The notes below the pieces were generated by a model, which saw only the letters and a list, made by a program, of their open reading frames with translations, did no database searches and had not been told where the DNA came from. A DNA stretch of 64,000 nt from Hongsoonwoonella zoysiae (GTDB taxonomy: Bacteria > Pseudomonadota > Alphaproteobacteria > Rhizobiales > Stappiaceae). The first letter of the stretch is position 1. The number at the start of each line of letters is the position of its first letter. A program made the position numbers and the translations under genes. Shown here in pieces: positions 51,230-60,222 of the stretch. Where the stretch lies: contig NZ_JABRXF010000001.1 of assembly GCF_013266695.1 (NCBI RefSeq), forward strand, positions 1,679,736 to 1,743,735, given 5' to 3'.

Positions 51230-52105
51230 ATGGCTGAAACCGTGCTGGGCGTGATCGGCGGATCGGGCATTTACGATCTGCCAGGGCTGGAAGGAGCGGC
51301 CTGGACGAAGATGGAAAGCCCCTGGGGCGAACCGTCGGACGAAATTCGCATCGGCACCATAAACGGCCTGAAAATCTGCTTCCTGCCGCGCCACGGCCGC
51401 GGGCACATATATGCCCCTTCCGACATCAACTACCGCGCCAATATCGACGCCATGAAGCGCTGCGGGGTAACCGACCTCATATCGGTATCGGCCTGCGGCT
51501 CGCTGAAGGAGGAATATGCGCCCGGCACCTTCGTGCTGGTGGAGCAGTTCATCGACCGCACTTTCGCGCGGCCGAAAAGCTTCTTCGGGAAGGGCTGCGT
51601 GGCCCATGTCTCTATGGCTTATCCGGTAAGCCCGCGCCTCATCGACCACGTGGAGGCGGCGGCGAAGGCGGAAGACCTGACCTTCCGGCGCGGGGGAACC
51701 TATCTTGCGATGGAAGGCCCGCAGTTCTCTTCACTTGCCGAAAGCCACCTCTACCGCGCCTGGGGCTGCGACGTGATCGGCATGACGAACATGCCCGAGG
51801 CCAAGCTCGCCCGCGAGGCGGAGATCTGCTACTCGACGGTTGCCATGGTGACCGATTACGACAGCTGGCATCCCGACCACGGCGAAGTCGATATCCAGGC
51901 GATCATCAAGGTGCTGCACGAAAACGCGGAGAATGCGCAACGCCTCGTCGCAAGGCTTGCCCGCGATATCCCGCGTGAGCACGAGGCTTGTCCGATCGGC
52001 TCCGACACCGCGCTCGACTATGCGATCCTGACCGCCCCGGAAGCGCGCGATCCCGCGCTTTTGGCGAAGCTGGACGCCGTTGCGGGGCGGGTTTTGAGCA
52101 AATAA
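51230..52105 (+). CDS. mtnP: S-methyl-5'-thioadenosine phosphorylase
   Basis: It cleaves methylthioadenosine to adenine and methylthioribose-1-phosphate. Family marks are VLGVIGGSGIYDLPGLEG at the start, FLPRHGRGHIYAPSDINYRA, and the substrate region LAMEGPQFSSLAESHLYRAW then GCDVIGMTNMPEAKLAREAE. ATG at 51230 has GGAG 8 bases upstream. The products feed mtnA (12301-13407) and apt, the next gene. Length 291 residues. Confidence 0.96.
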   Translation: MAETVLGVIGGSGIYDLPGLEGAAWTKMESPWGEPSDEIRIGTINGLKICFLPRHGRGHIYAPSDINYRANIDAMKRCGVTDLISVSACGSLKEEYAPGTFVLVEQFIDRTFARPKSFFGKGCVAHVSMAYPVSPRLIDHVEAAAKAEDLTFRRGGTYLAMEGPQFSSLAESHLYRAWGCDVIGMTNMPEAKLAREAEICYSTVAMVTDYDSWHPDHGEVDIQAIIKVLHENAENAQRLVARLARDIPREHEACPIGSDTALDYAILTAPEARDPALLAKLDAVAGRVLSK

Positions 52106-52263
52106 GCAGCTTCACACTGTCGTTTCCTGTCTTCCATGGAAGGCTCATCCCCGTGTAAGTAAGCTGGTTTGCGAAATTCGACCGGCAGCCGCTCATGCGC
52201 GCGTTGCCGGGCGCAAGTGCTGCGAAGTCGAACACGATTACGAACAGAATGCGAGGCGCTCCC

Positions 52264-52812
52264 ATGGGTGCGGACACAGTTTCCGACGAACTCATCAAAT
52301 CGATCCGCACGATTCCCGACTATCCGAAAGAGGGCATCCTGTTTCGCGATATCACGACGCTGCTGGGCGATGCCCGCGCGTTCCGCCGCGCGGTCGATGC
52401 GCTCGTCCAGCCGTGGGCGGGCTCCAAGATCGACCAGGTCGCCGGCATTGAGGCGCGCGGCTTCATTCTGGGCGGGGCGGTGGCGCACCAGCTTTCCGCC
52501 GGTTTCGTGCCGATCCGCAAGAAGGGCAAGCTGCCGCATGAGACCGTCCGCATCGCCTATTCGCTGGAATACGGCCTCGACGAGATGGAAATGCACAAGG
52601 ACGCGATCAAACCTGGCGACAAGGTGATCCTCGTCGACGACCTGATCGCGACCGGCGGCACGGCGGAAGGGGCGAGCAAGCTCCTCAGGCAGATGGGGGC
52701 CGAGGTCGTTGCCGCCTGCTTCATCATCGACCTGCCGGACCTTGGCGGGCGCAAGAAGCTGGAAGCGCTCGACGTTCCGGTGCGCACGCTCGTGGAATTC
52801 CCCGGCCACTAA
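52264..52812 (+). CDS. apt: adenine phosphoribosyltransferase
   Basis: It recycles adenine to AMP using PRPP. The PRPP-binding motif is [20 protein letters not shown], and the N-terminal part [20 protein letters not shown] is typical. It takes the adenine released by MtnP, its upstream neighbour. I chose ATG at 52264 ([10 protein letters not shown]), preceded by GAGGCG. Length 182 residues. Confidence 0.96.
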   Translation: MGADTVSDELIKSIRTIPDYPKEGILFRDITTLLGDARAFRRAVDALVQPWAGSKIDQVAGIEARGFILGGAVAHQLSAGFVPIRKKGKLPHETVRIAYSLEYGLDEMEMHKDAIKPGDKVILVDDLIATGGTAEGASKLLRQMGAEVVAACFIIDLPDLGGRKKLEALDVPVRTLVEFPGH

Positions 52813-52920
52813 AGCGCTTTCCGATCGGGTTGAAAAACCTGATCGATAAGAAATCGCTTCAGGATCAATATCTTGAGCATATTTCGCCGAAATCGAATCA
52901 GATTTGGCGAAATATGCTGT
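52813..52920. repeat. two-hairpin interspersed repeat, copy 3
   Basis: This is the best-preserved copy. It starts AGCGCTTTC. Hairpin one is CGATCGGGTT (52822-52831) with AACCTGATCG (52836-52845). The linker ATAAGAAATCGCTTCAGG and ATCAATATCTTG follows. Hairpin two has perfect 13-bp arms AGCATATTTCGCC (52876-52888) and GGCGAAATATGCT (52906-52918), plus an inner AAATC/GATTT. It fills the gap between apt and bluB. Confidence 0.85.
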
Positions 52921-52939
52921 AACGGAAAGACGCGTGACG

Positions 52940-53599
52940 ATGGCGCCGGATACAGATCGGGAGTGCGGCCGCCGGTTCGACGCTGGCTTTCACGATGAGT
53001 TCGGCGCACTGCTGGCCTGGCGCCGGGACGTGCGCCGGTTCCTGCCCGACGCGATTGCGCCAGCCCTTGTGGAAGAGCTTCTGGCGAAGGCGCATACCGC
53101 CCCGTCCGTCGGCAACAGTCAGCCATGGCGCTTCGTGCTGGTGGAAAGCGCGGAAGCTCGCGCATGGGTACGCGAGAGCTTCCTGAGGGCGAACGCCGAC
53201 GCGCTGGCCGACCTTTCCGGCGAGCGGGCCGCGACCTACGCGCGGCTGAAACTTTCGGGTCTCGATGTCGCGCCGGTTCAGATCGCCGTTTTCTGCGATG
53301 AGGCGACGGAGCAGGGCGCCGGGCTCGGCCGCAGGACGATGCCCGAGACGCTTGCCTATTCCGTCGTCTGCGCGATCCACACGCTCTGGCTTGCCGCGCG
53401 CGCGTATGGCCTTGGCCTTGGCTGGGTTTCGATCCTTGAACCGGAGGTTGTAACAAAATCGCTGAATGTGCCTTCCGAATGGCGCCTGATCGCGTATCTT
53501 TGTCTCGGGCTGCCGGAAGAGGAGCATCTCGACCCGGAACTGGAACGCGCTGGCTGGCAGGACCGGCAGGGCCTGAAGGAACGGATTGTCAAACGATAG
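52940..53599 (+). CDS. bluB: 5,6-dimethylbenzimidazole synthase BluB
   Basis: BluB converts reduced FMN, with oxygen, to the lower ligand of vitamin B12. The nitroreductase-fold motifs specific to BluB are present: LAWRRDVRRFLPDAI, APSVGNSQPWRFVLVE, GLGRRTMPETLAYSVVCAIH and GLGLGWVSILEP. I chose ATG at 52940; GTG at 52934 with GGAAAGA upstream is possible. No other B12 gene lies nearby. Length 219 residues. Confidence 0.92.
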   Translation: MAPDTDRECGRRFDAGFHDEFGALLAWRRDVRRFLPDAIAPALVEELLAKAHTAPSVGNSQPWRFVLVESAEARAWVRESFLRANADALADLSGERAATYARLKLSGLDVAPVQIAVFCDEATEQGAGLGRRTMPETLAYSVVCAIHTLWLAARAYGLGLGWVSILEPEVVTKSLNVPSEWRLIAYLCLGLPEEEHLDPELERAGWQDRQGLKERIVKR

Positions 53600-53648
53600 C
53601 CGTACCGGCATTTTTCGGCTGAAGCCGGACGGCGAAACGGGGGTGCGC

Positions 53649-54128
53649 ATGAGCGCTGAAATTCGGGCTATCGAAGAGGCAGACCACGACAAGGTGGTCG
53701 ACCTTCTGACCAGACGCTGGACGAGCCCGCTGCAACTGCTTGACGGAAAGATGGTCGACGCGTCGAGACTGCCGGGCTTCATCGCCGAGGAAAATGGCGA
53801 AATGGTGGGGCTGGTGACGGTCATCAAGCGGGACGAGGAATGGGAGATCCTGACGCTCGATTCGCTCAAAGGCCAGAGCGGGACAGGCACGCTTCTTCTG
53901 AATGCCGTGATCGGCGATGCGGTGGAGCACGGCATCCAGCGGATTACCGTCAGAACGTCGAACGACAATCTCGACGCATTCCGCTTCTACCAGCGCCGCG
54001 GTTTTCGCCTGGAAGGGGTGAACCCGGGCGTGATCGACGAGGAACGGAAGATGAAGCCGGAAATCCCGATGACCGGCGAATACGGCATCCCGATCCACGA
54101 CGAAGTGCTTTTCGCCCGGAAAATCTGA
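53649..54128 (+). CDS. GNAT-family N-acetyltransferase
   Basis: A 159-residue GNAT protein. Residues MVGLVTVIKRDEEWEILTLD, then QSGTGTLLLNAVIGDAVEHG, form the acetyl-CoA site, although the usual QxxGxG/A loop is only partly kept. The end is NLDAFRFYQRRGFRLEGVNP. The C-terminal stretch EIPMTGEYGIPIHDEVLFAR is typical of a conserved but uncharacterised subgroup. Start ATG at 53649, preceded by GGGGGTG. Confidence 0.85.
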   Translation: MSAEIRAIEEADHDKVVDLLTRRWTSPLQLLDGKMVDASRLPGFIAEENGEMVGLVTVIKRDEEWEILTLDSLKGQSGTGTLLLNAVIGDAVEHGIQRITVRTSNDNLDAFRFYQRRGFRLEGVNPGVIDEERKMKPEIPMTGEYGIPIHDEVLFARKI

Positions 54129-54140
54129 GGGGCGCAGCCC

Positions 54141-54632
54141 TCAGGATATGGTATCCGCTTCGGGTTCCATTTCCACGAACACCCGGCCCTTGAAGGAGAA
54201 CACCGGCTCGCCGTGCTGGTTTATGCCCTCGTTCTCGGTGAAAAGAATGACCCAGCCCGGCCTGGAGCGGCTGGGCCGCGCTTCCACGGCGGTCGTGTAA
54301 TAGGTGACGGTGTCGCCCGCGAAGACGGGGCGTATCCACTTGAGGTCTTCAAAGCCCGGAGAGGGGCCGAGCTGAGAGACTGTTTCGCCCGCGGCTTTCG
54401 CCTGGTCCGCCACTCGCGCTCGGTAAGCGATCATCAGCTTCATCCACACAGACGCGGTATGCCAGCCGGAAGCGCAAAGCCTGCCGAAGTGGGTCTTCGC
54501 CGCTTCCTCATCGGACAGGTGAAAGCGCTGCGGGTCGAACTGGCGAGCGAATTTCACGATGTTTACGGGCGTGAAAGTGTAGCTGCCAAGCTCGTGACGC
54601 TGGCCAATGGCGTTCAGCTCCGGCGTTGTCAT
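54141..54632 (-). CDS. MaoC-like hotdog dehydratase
   Basis: A 163-residue hotdog-fold protein with the MaoC signature FARQFDPQRFHLSDEEA, then HFGRLCASGWHTASVWMKLM, where the D and H of the hydratase motif are kept. It is the second of two tandem MaoC genes, overlapping the first by 4 bases (ATGA). The pair probably forms a heteromeric or two-domain-equivalent enoyl-CoA hydratase. The substrate is unknown. Confidence 0.88.
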   Translation of the reverse strand: MTTPELNAIGQRHELGSYTFTPVNIVKFARQFDPQRFHLSDEEAAKTHFGRLCASGWHTASVWMKLMIAYRARVADQAKAAGETVSQLGPSPGFEDLKWIRPVFAGDTVTYYTTAVEARPSRSRPGWVILFTENEGINQHGEPVFSFKGRVFVEMEPEADTIS

Positions 54633-55087
54633 GCAGCAGCCTCCTCGCGCCCGAACAGGATCGCGTTTTCCTGGGTCATCACCATTTCGCCGCGCTGATT
54701 GGAGACCGTGAAGACAAAGCGCACGACGCCGAGTCCGGGCTTCGATTTCAATTCGCGCGTGCCGAGCACCTTCGCCGTGGCATGAAGCTCATCGCCCGCA
54801 AGCACGGGGCGTTTCCACACAACCTTGTCGACGCCGGGGGAGCCCATGCAGGTGGAGGCAAGCAGGAGATTGTCGCACAGAAGACGCATCAGCATGGCGA
54901 TGGTGTGCCAGCCGGACGCGGCCAGCCCGCCAAGCATGGACGCCTTGCCGGCGGCCTCGTCCAGATGGAAGGGCTGGGGATCGAATTCCCCGGCGAAGGC
55001 GATGATTTCATCCGCCGTCACCAGTTTCGTTCCGAGGTCGATTTCCTCGCCCTCACGGAAGTCTTCGAAAGTGCGAAAAGCCGTCAT
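54629..55087 (-). CDS. MaoC-like hotdog dehydratase
   Basis: A 152-residue partner of the previous gene. The signature is FAGEFDPQPFHLDEAA, then LGGLAASGWHTIAMLMRLLC. ATG at 55087 (MTAFRTFEDF) is preferred to an open-frame extension of 27 codons, which includes unlike-looking residues. First gene of the two-gene unit, divergent from the methyltransferase at 55344. Confidence 0.88.
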   Translation of the reverse strand: MTAFRTFEDFREGEEIDLGTKLVTADEIIAFAGEFDPQPFHLDEAAGKASMLGGLAASGWHTIAMLMRLLCDNLLLASTCMGSPGVDKVVWKRPVLAGDELHATAKVLGTRELKSKPGLGVVRFVFTVSNQRGEMVMTQENAILFGREEAAA

Positions 55088-55343
55088 GGCGCGTGCTTTT
55101 ACACGAAATCGCCGGCCTGTCGAGCCTGTGCTTTCGAACAACGCAAGGTCATGAGGCTTGCAATTCAAACAACGTCAATTTCATGTTTCGAAGATCGACG
55201 TTTATCAAACGTAGAAATTTGCATATCGAGGCGGGCTCGTTATTATCGCGCTCATCCCGAGAAGAAAACGATCAGGCCGACGCTGACCAACAACGACGGT
55301 AAATGCGCATGCATGCGCCAATAACCCGAGGAGTGTCTTTGTA

Positions 55344-56372
55344 ATGTCTTTGCCGAAACCCCTGGAGTCCGCGGAACAGATCTCCGATATTGCCTTCGGC
55401 TTCATGGGATCGAAGGCTCTTTTTACCGCTCTCCATGTGGATCTGTTTTCGGCGCTGGCTGGCGATACCGCGACGGCGGAAGTTGTCGCGGAGCGGACGG
55501 GCCTCGATCCCGATCGCGCGACAACTCTTTTGACGGCGCTAACGACGCTCGGCCTCGTGGTGCGCAAGGGCAAGACTTACGAGAACGCGCCGGCGGCCGA
55601 TGCCTTCCTCGTAAGAGGTAGAAAGTATGATTTCGGGGACTACCTGCGCTTCCAGATCGACAAGCAGATGTACCCGTTCCTGACGCAGCTTGAAGAGGCG
55701 CTGACCGGCGAACTGGAGCCCGATCAGATCTCGTCCTACGCAGACTGGTTTTCCGACCCGGAGGAAGCGCGGCTTTATTCGCAATCCCAGCATTCCGGAT
55801 CGCTCGGCCCCGGGCGCTCGCTTGCCAAGATGATCGACCTTTCAAGCGCGAAGACCCTGCTGGACGTCGGAGGGGGCACCGGTGCTTTCTCGATATCGCT
55901 CTGCAAGGCCTATCCCGAACTGAGGTCCACGGTGCTGGATTTTCCGAATGTGATCGACGTTGGGCGCGGCTTCGTTGAAAAGGCGGGCCTTTCGGAGCGG
56001 ATCGAGTTCAGGGCGGGAAATGCACTGGAAAGCGAATGGCCGAAGGACCGCGACGTGATCCTGATGTCCTACCTGCTGTCCGGCGTGCCGGGCGAGGCGA
56101 TCCCCGGTCTCGTGCGCGCGGCGATGGACCACCTAGCGCCCGGCGGGCATTTCATCGTTCATGATTTCATGGTGGAGGACGACCGCACCGGGCCTAAGCT
56201 TGCCGCGCTCTGGCAGCTTCAGCATGTCGCCTTCAACCCGGAAGCCCGATCTGTCACCAGCGGCTGGGTGCGCGCGCTGATGGAGGCGGCAGGCTTTAGG
56301 GATATCGAGGTCGCCGAGATGATCCCCGGCATGACGACGATGGTGCATGGAGTGAAGCCGCCTGCCGGATGA
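55344..56372 (+). CDS. family-2 SAM-dependent methyltransferase (possibly DsyB-like)
   Basis: The 342-residue protein has an N-terminal winged-helix dimerisation domain (about 10-100) and a C-terminal Rossmann domain with motif I TLLDVGGGTGAFSISLCKAY and the later HLAPGGHFIVHDFMVEDDRT. This is the acetylserotonin O-methyltransferase-like family, which includes BchU/CrtF and also DsyB, the S-methyltransferase of bacterial DMSP synthesis. Length and a salt-adapted host fit DsyB, but I cannot separate the subfamilies by eye. The promoter region is AT-rich. It has a good ribosome binding site (GAGGAG). Confidence 0.75.
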   Translation: MSLPKPLESAEQISDIAFGFMGSKALFTALHVDLFSALAGDTATAEVVAERTGLDPDRATTLLTALTTLGLVVRKGKTYENAPAADAFLVRGRKYDFGDYLRFQIDKQMYPFLTQLEEALTGELEPDQISSYADWFSDPEEARLYSQSQHSGSLGPGRSLAKMIDLSSAKTLLDVGGGTGAFSISLCKAYPELRSTVLDFPNVIDVGRGFVEKAGLSERIEFRAGNALESEWPKDRDVILMSYLLSGVPGEAIPGLVRAAMDHLAPGGHFIVHDFMVEDDRTGPKLAALWQLQHVAFNPEARSVTSGWVRALMEAAGFRDIEVAEMIPGMTTMVHGVKPPAG

Positions 56373-56475
56373 CTGCGGGGCCGAAAGGGGCTCTGGCTGT
56401 AACTACCGGTGGCCGTTTTTAAAAAAACAATGCAAAGTCAACCGAACTTTCAAGAATTCGGCTTGCGGGTGTGTC

Positions 56476-57387
56476 TTGATCAAGGCGTTCTTTATCAATC
56501 TCGACCGGCGCAGGGATCGGCTGGACCGCATGAGCCGGCAATTTGCCGCGGCCGGCATTTCCGCTTTGCGCTGGCCTGCGAAGGACGGAAATTCGCTTTC
56601 GCGCGAAGAGCGTTCGCTGTTCGATAAGACGAACCTTGGCCCTAGCCAGATCGGATGTTTCCTGAGCCATGTTGCCATATGGAAATGGTTGTTGGCGTCC
56701 AATGAGAATGCAGTCGCCGTTTTTGAAGACGACCTCGCCATCTCCACCCGCCTGAAGCACTTGTTGGAGGATGATTCCTGGCTTGCGCCGGACGCGGAGA
56801 TCATTCGTCTTGAGACAGCCCTGCGGCAAACGCGACTGACAGGCATTCGACCCTCCGGAATCAAAGGGTTTTCGATTGGCAGATTACGCAAGAGGGCCTA
56901 CGGCACCGGCGGGTATATCGTTACGAGGCGGGGTGCGGAAAGGCTGCTTGGCGGATACTGCCGGCCGATCAACAACATCGACATCCTGCTTTATGATCCA
57001 TGGCTTCATGACGGCAAAGGCCCGCTTCGGGTCTTTCAGGTGCTCCCGGCGCCGGTCTCGCAACTTCAGTTTCTTTATCCGCGAAAGTTTGCGCACGAAA
57101 GCGACATCGTCACCGACAGGAAATTGCAGTCCGATGCTCGCGAGGTGTACAAGACCGGGCGGAGTTCGGCATCGCTGCCCAGGAAACTGATCTATGAGCT
57201 AGGCGATATTGCGCGTATCGTCCGCCGTCTGCCGCGCAATATATTCGTCGCGCTCACTTCGCGCGAGATGGTCGTGCCTTTCGACTCAGCGTACGAGAAC
57301 GCAGCTTCTTCCGAAGCGCTTCCCCATCGGGCTGAAACAGCCGGCAGATCGCGAAACGCCCCGGAGTCAACGCATATTAGCGGTTGA
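56476..57387 (+). CDS. glycosyltransferase family 25 (LPS-type)
   Basis: A 303-residue GT25 enzyme. The N-terminus [20 protein letters not shown], then [20 protein letters not shown] and [11 protein letters not shown], with the EDD metal motif, are diagnostic. The acceptor is probably a surface polysaccharide. The start is TTG at 56476. The last ~25 residues ([20 protein letters not shown] then HISG) appear to be read from a degenerate repeat copy (57314-57378), so the native end may have been shorter. It overlaps the 3' end of ychF by 11 bases. Confidence 0.88.
   Translation: MIKAFFINLDRRRDRLDRMSRQFAAAGISALRWPAKDGNSLSREERSLFDKTNLGPSQIGCFLSHVAIWKWLLASNENAVAVFEDDLAISTRLKHLLEDDSWLAPDAEIIRLETALRQTRLTGIRPSGIKGFSIGRLRKRAYGTGGYIVTRRGAERLLGGYCRPINNIDILLYDPWLHDGKGPLRVFQVLPAPVSQLQFLYPRKFAHESDIVTDRKLQSDAREVYKTGRSSASLPRKLIYELGDIARIVRRLPRNIFVALTSREMVVPFDSAYENAASSEALPHRAETAGRSRNAPESTHISG
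57314..57378. repeat. degenerate repeat copy at the end of the GT25 gene
   Basis: AAGCGCTTCCCCATCGGGCT and GAAACAGCC, then AGATCGCGAAACGCCCCGGA and GTCAACGCATATTA, follow the order of repeat copy 3 (AAGCGCTTTCCGATCGGGTT; GATCG...GGATCAATATC...GCATATT). It is shorter and poorly paired. It lies within coding sequence. Confidence 0.5.
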
Positions 57388-58477
57388 ACTTGAAATGCAT
57401 GACGTCGCCGTCCCTGACGACGTACTCCTTGCCCTCGTCGCGTGCCTTGCCGGCTTCCTTGGCCGCTGTTTCGCCGCCGAGCGTGACGTAGTCGTCAAAG
57501 CCGATCGTCTGGGCGCGAATGAAGCCCTTCTCGAAATCGGTGTGGATGACGCCGGCGGCCTGGGGGGCCTTGGTTCCCTCCCGCACGGTCCATGCGCGCG
57601 CTTCCTTCGGGCCGCAGGTGAAATAGGTGATCAGGCCCAAAAGCTCGTATCCGGCGCGGATCATCCGGTCGAGGCCGGGCTCCTCAAGGCCCATCTCCGC
57701 CAGATAATCCTTCTGCTCGGCTTCGTCGAGCTGGGCAATTTCCGCCTCGATCGCCGCTGAAATCACCACGCAGGCGGCCCCTTCGGCGGCGGCCTTTTCG
57801 GCAACGCGGGCGGAGAATTCGTTGCCGTTCGCAGCCGAGCCTTCATCGACGTTGCACACGTAGAGGATGGGCTTGGATGTGAGAAGGTTCAACTCCTTGA
57901 GGATGCGCCTTTCCTCCGGCGAGGAGAGCTCCAGATAACGCACCGGCTTGCCGTTCTGAAGAAGCTCGAGCGCGGCCTCCATGATCGGCAGGACGGTCTT
58001 TGCGTCCTTGTCGCCGCCGGTCGCCTTCTTGCGCAGGGGAACGATGCGGCGCTCCAGGCTTTCCATATCGGCGACCATGAGTTCCGTCTCCACCGTCTCG
58101 GCATCGGCGATCGGGTCGATCTTGCCGTCGACGTGGGTGATGTCCTCATCCTCGAAACAGCGAAGCACATGGGCGATGGCGTCGACCTCGCGGATATTGG
58201 CGAGAAACTGGTTGCCGAGGCCTTCGCCCTTGGAGGCACCGCGCACGAGGCCGGCGATGTCGACGAAGGTCAGGCGGGTGGGCACGATGTTGGCGCTCTT
58301 CGCGATCTCGGCGATCTTCTCAAGGCGAGGATCGGGAACGGCGACGTCGCCGGTGTTCGGCTCGATCGTGCAGAACGGAAAATTCGCCGCCTGCGCGGCG
58401 GCCGTTCTCGTGAGCGCGTTGAAAAGCGTGGACTTGCCGACGTTCGGCAGGCCGACGATGCCGCACTGAAATCCCAT
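57377..58477 (-). CDS. ychF: redox-sensitive ribosome-associated GTPase/ATPase YchF
   Basis: A 366-residue Obg-family P-loop ATPase. The loop is [15 protein letters not shown], the DxxG is [18 protein letters not shown], and the C-terminal TGS domain is complete ([28 protein letters not shown] end). YchF binds the ribosome and hydrolyses ATP rather than GTP. It directly follows pth (stop TAA immediately before ATG), a very common pairing. Confidence 0.96.
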   Translation of the reverse strand: MGFQCGIVGLPNVGKSTLFNALTRTAAAQAANFPFCTIEPNTGDVAVPDPRLEKIAEIAKSANIVPTRLTFVDIAGLVRGASKGEGLGNQFLANIREVDAIAHVLRCFEDEDITHVDGKIDPIADAETVETELMVADMESLERRIVPLRKKATGGDKDAKTVLPIMEAALELLQNGKPVRYLELSSPEERRILKELNLLTSKPILYVCNVDEGSAANGNEFSARVAEKAAAEGAACVVISAAIEAEIAQLDEAEQKDYLAEMGLEEPGLDRMIRAGYELLGLITYFTCGPKEARAWTVREGTKAPQAAGVIHTDFEKGFIRAQTIGFDDYVTLGGETAAKEAGKARDEGKEYVVRDGDVMHFKFNR

Positions 58478-59206
58478 TTATTCCGATCCTTTTGAACCAA
58501 ACAGCCGCTTCAGCCCTTCGGCGAGCGGGCCTTTTTTACTGCCTTGGCCGGGCGTTGCCGGTGGCGCATCGCTTTCTGTCTGCGCTGGCGCATCCGGTTT
58601 TGCCTTGCGATCCGCCTTCGGCTTCGCCGGTTTTTCCGGCGCTGTCGCCAGATGAATCCGGTTGGCGAATTGCGAATCCTTGCCTTCCGCCAGAAGCGGG
58701 GCTTCGGCGGCGATGGCGTCGAGCAGGGGCTCCAGCCAGTCGCGGTCGGCCTTTGCGAAATCGCCGAGAACCCAGTGCGTCACCAGCTCCTTGCGGCCCG
58801 GATGGCCAATGCCGATGCGAAGCCGGCGATAGTCCGTCCCGATATGGGCGGATATCGAGCGCAGGCCGTTATGCCCGCCGTGGCCGCCGCCCTGCTTCAT
58901 GCGCGTCTTGCCGGGAGCAAGGTCAAGCTCGTCGTAGAGCACGCAGACGTCTTCGGGAGAAAGCTTGAAGAAACGAACCGCCTCGCCCACCGCGCGGCCG
59001 GATTCGTTCATATAGGTCTGAGGCTTCATGAGAAGCGTCTTTTCGCCGCCGAGCACGCCTTCGCAGACTTCCGACTGGAAGCGGGCGCGCCAGGGACCGA
59101 AAGCGGCATGGCGGCGGTGTATCGCGTCCGCCGCCATGAATCCGACATTGTGGCGATTGCGCTCGTATTTCGGGCCGGGATTGCCAAGGCCGACGATGAG
59201 CCGCAT
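58478..59206 (-). CDS. pth: peptidyl-tRNA hydrolase
   Basis: It releases peptides from peptidyl-tRNA. Motifs are [20 protein letters not shown] with the catalytic His, then [20 protein letters not shown] and [20 protein letters not shown]. At 242 residues it is longer than the usual ~190. The extra C-terminal ~50 residues are a Lys/Pro/Ala-rich tail, which is common in rhizobial homologues. It lies between rplY and ychF in one operon. Confidence 0.96.
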   Translation of the reverse strand: MRLIVGLGNPGPKYERNRHNVGFMAADAIHRRHAAFGPWRARFQSEVCEGVLGGEKTLLMKPQTYMNESGRAVGEAVRFFKLSPEDVCVLYDELDLAPGKTRMKQGGGHGGHNGLRSISAHIGTDYRRLRIGIGHPGRKELVTHWVLGDFAKADRDWLEPLLDAIAAEAPLLAEGKDSQFANRIHLATAPEKPAKPKADRKAKPDAPAQTESDAPPATPGQGSKKGPLAEGLKRLFGSKGSE

Positions 59207-59251
59207 GGGATCCCTTTCTCGATATCGCGAGCGGACCGCGGAGGAGGAGGC

Positions 59252-59914
59252 TTACTCTTCCTCGCCTTCGCCTTCTTCGGCTTCCGCCTCGGCTTCGGCT
59301 TCCGCGGCTTCCGCCTCGGCTTCCTCGCCCTCTTCCTCTTCCTTCAAGCCGGCGGGAGCGGCGATCGTCGCGATGGTGAAATCGCGGTCGGTGATCGTCA
59401 GCTCGCAGCCCTCAGGCAGCGCAACGGCCGAAATGTGAAGGGAATCGCCAAGGTCGGCCTTCGCGAGGTCAAGCTCCAGCGCATCCGGAATGGCGTCGGC
59501 CGGAACGGTCATTTCGACCGTATGGCGCACGACGTTCAGCACGCCGCCGCGCTTCAGGCCGGGCGAGGTCTCTTCATTGAGGAAGTGGACCGGGATTTCC
59601 ACGGTCAGCTTCGCGCCCTTGGACACGCGCAGGAAATCCACGTGGATCAGATCGTCGCGGACCGGATGAAGCTGGTAGTCCTTCGCGATGACGCGGTGCT
59701 TCTCGCCGTCGACGTCGATCGTCGCGAGATTCGTCATGAAACCGCCCTTGTGCAGCACAAGCGTCGTTTCCTTCAACGGAATCGCGATCGGCAGGGCCGG
59801 TTTCTTGTCGCCGTAGATCACGGCAGGGATCAGGCCTTCGCGACGCAGCGCACGAGCGGCCCCCTTGCCCACACGATCCCGCGGCGAAGCCTTGAGCTCA
59901 TAGCCTTCAGCCAT
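59252..59914 (-). CDS. rplY: large ribosomal subunit protein bL25 (Ctc form)
   Basis: A two-domain L25/CTC protein of 220 residues. The N-terminal RNA-binding domain starts [20 protein letters not shown], then [13 protein letters not shown]. The C-terminal domain follows from about residue 100. The tail is extremely acidic (long Glu/Ala run). I chose ATG at 59914, with AAGGAG 9 bases upstream. The open frame extends 63 codons more without any start signal. First gene of rplY-pth-ychF. Confidence 0.95.
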   Translation of the reverse strand: MAEGYELKASPRDRVGKGAARALRREGLIPAVIYGDKKPALPIAIPLKETTLVLHKGGFMTNLATIDVDGEKHRVIAKDYQLHPVRDDLIHVDFLRVSKGAKLTVEIPVHFLNEETSPGLKRGGVLNVVRHTVEMTVPADAIPDALELDLAKADLGDSLHISAVALPEGCELTITDRDFTIATIAAPAGLKEEEEGEEAEAEAAEAEAEAEAEEGEGEEE

Positions 59915-60222
59915 GGCGTAACTCCTTCGGGTTGTGATGTAGAAAACGGTGCGAAAACCGGAAGGCGACATGATCCGCCCGCCCTTCGCCCGCCTTTTGC
60001 GTATCTCCTCCAGGGGTGCAGATACGCGCGCGATGCTATAGCCGAAGACCTTCCAAAGGGCAAGCGCGCCGGGCCAAATGGCAAGCGTGCCGGGAATTGA
60101 CACTGCGCGTTCCGCCGGTCACGTTCCGGTATCGGAACCTGCCGGACGACAATCCGCGCACCGCGTCCGCATTCGCCGGATACCCGTTCTCCAAAGGTCA
60201 TGTAACAATCGGGAGGAATTTC
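59915..60222. other. divergent promoter region rplY / substrate-binding protein
   Basis: There is no gene. A 15-base direct repeat occurs at 60059-60073 and 60080-60094 (GGCAAGCGyGCCGGG, one base different), spaced 21 bases start to start, two helical turns. GTATC...GATAC at about 60001-60025 forms a small hairpin. Confidence 0.5.
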
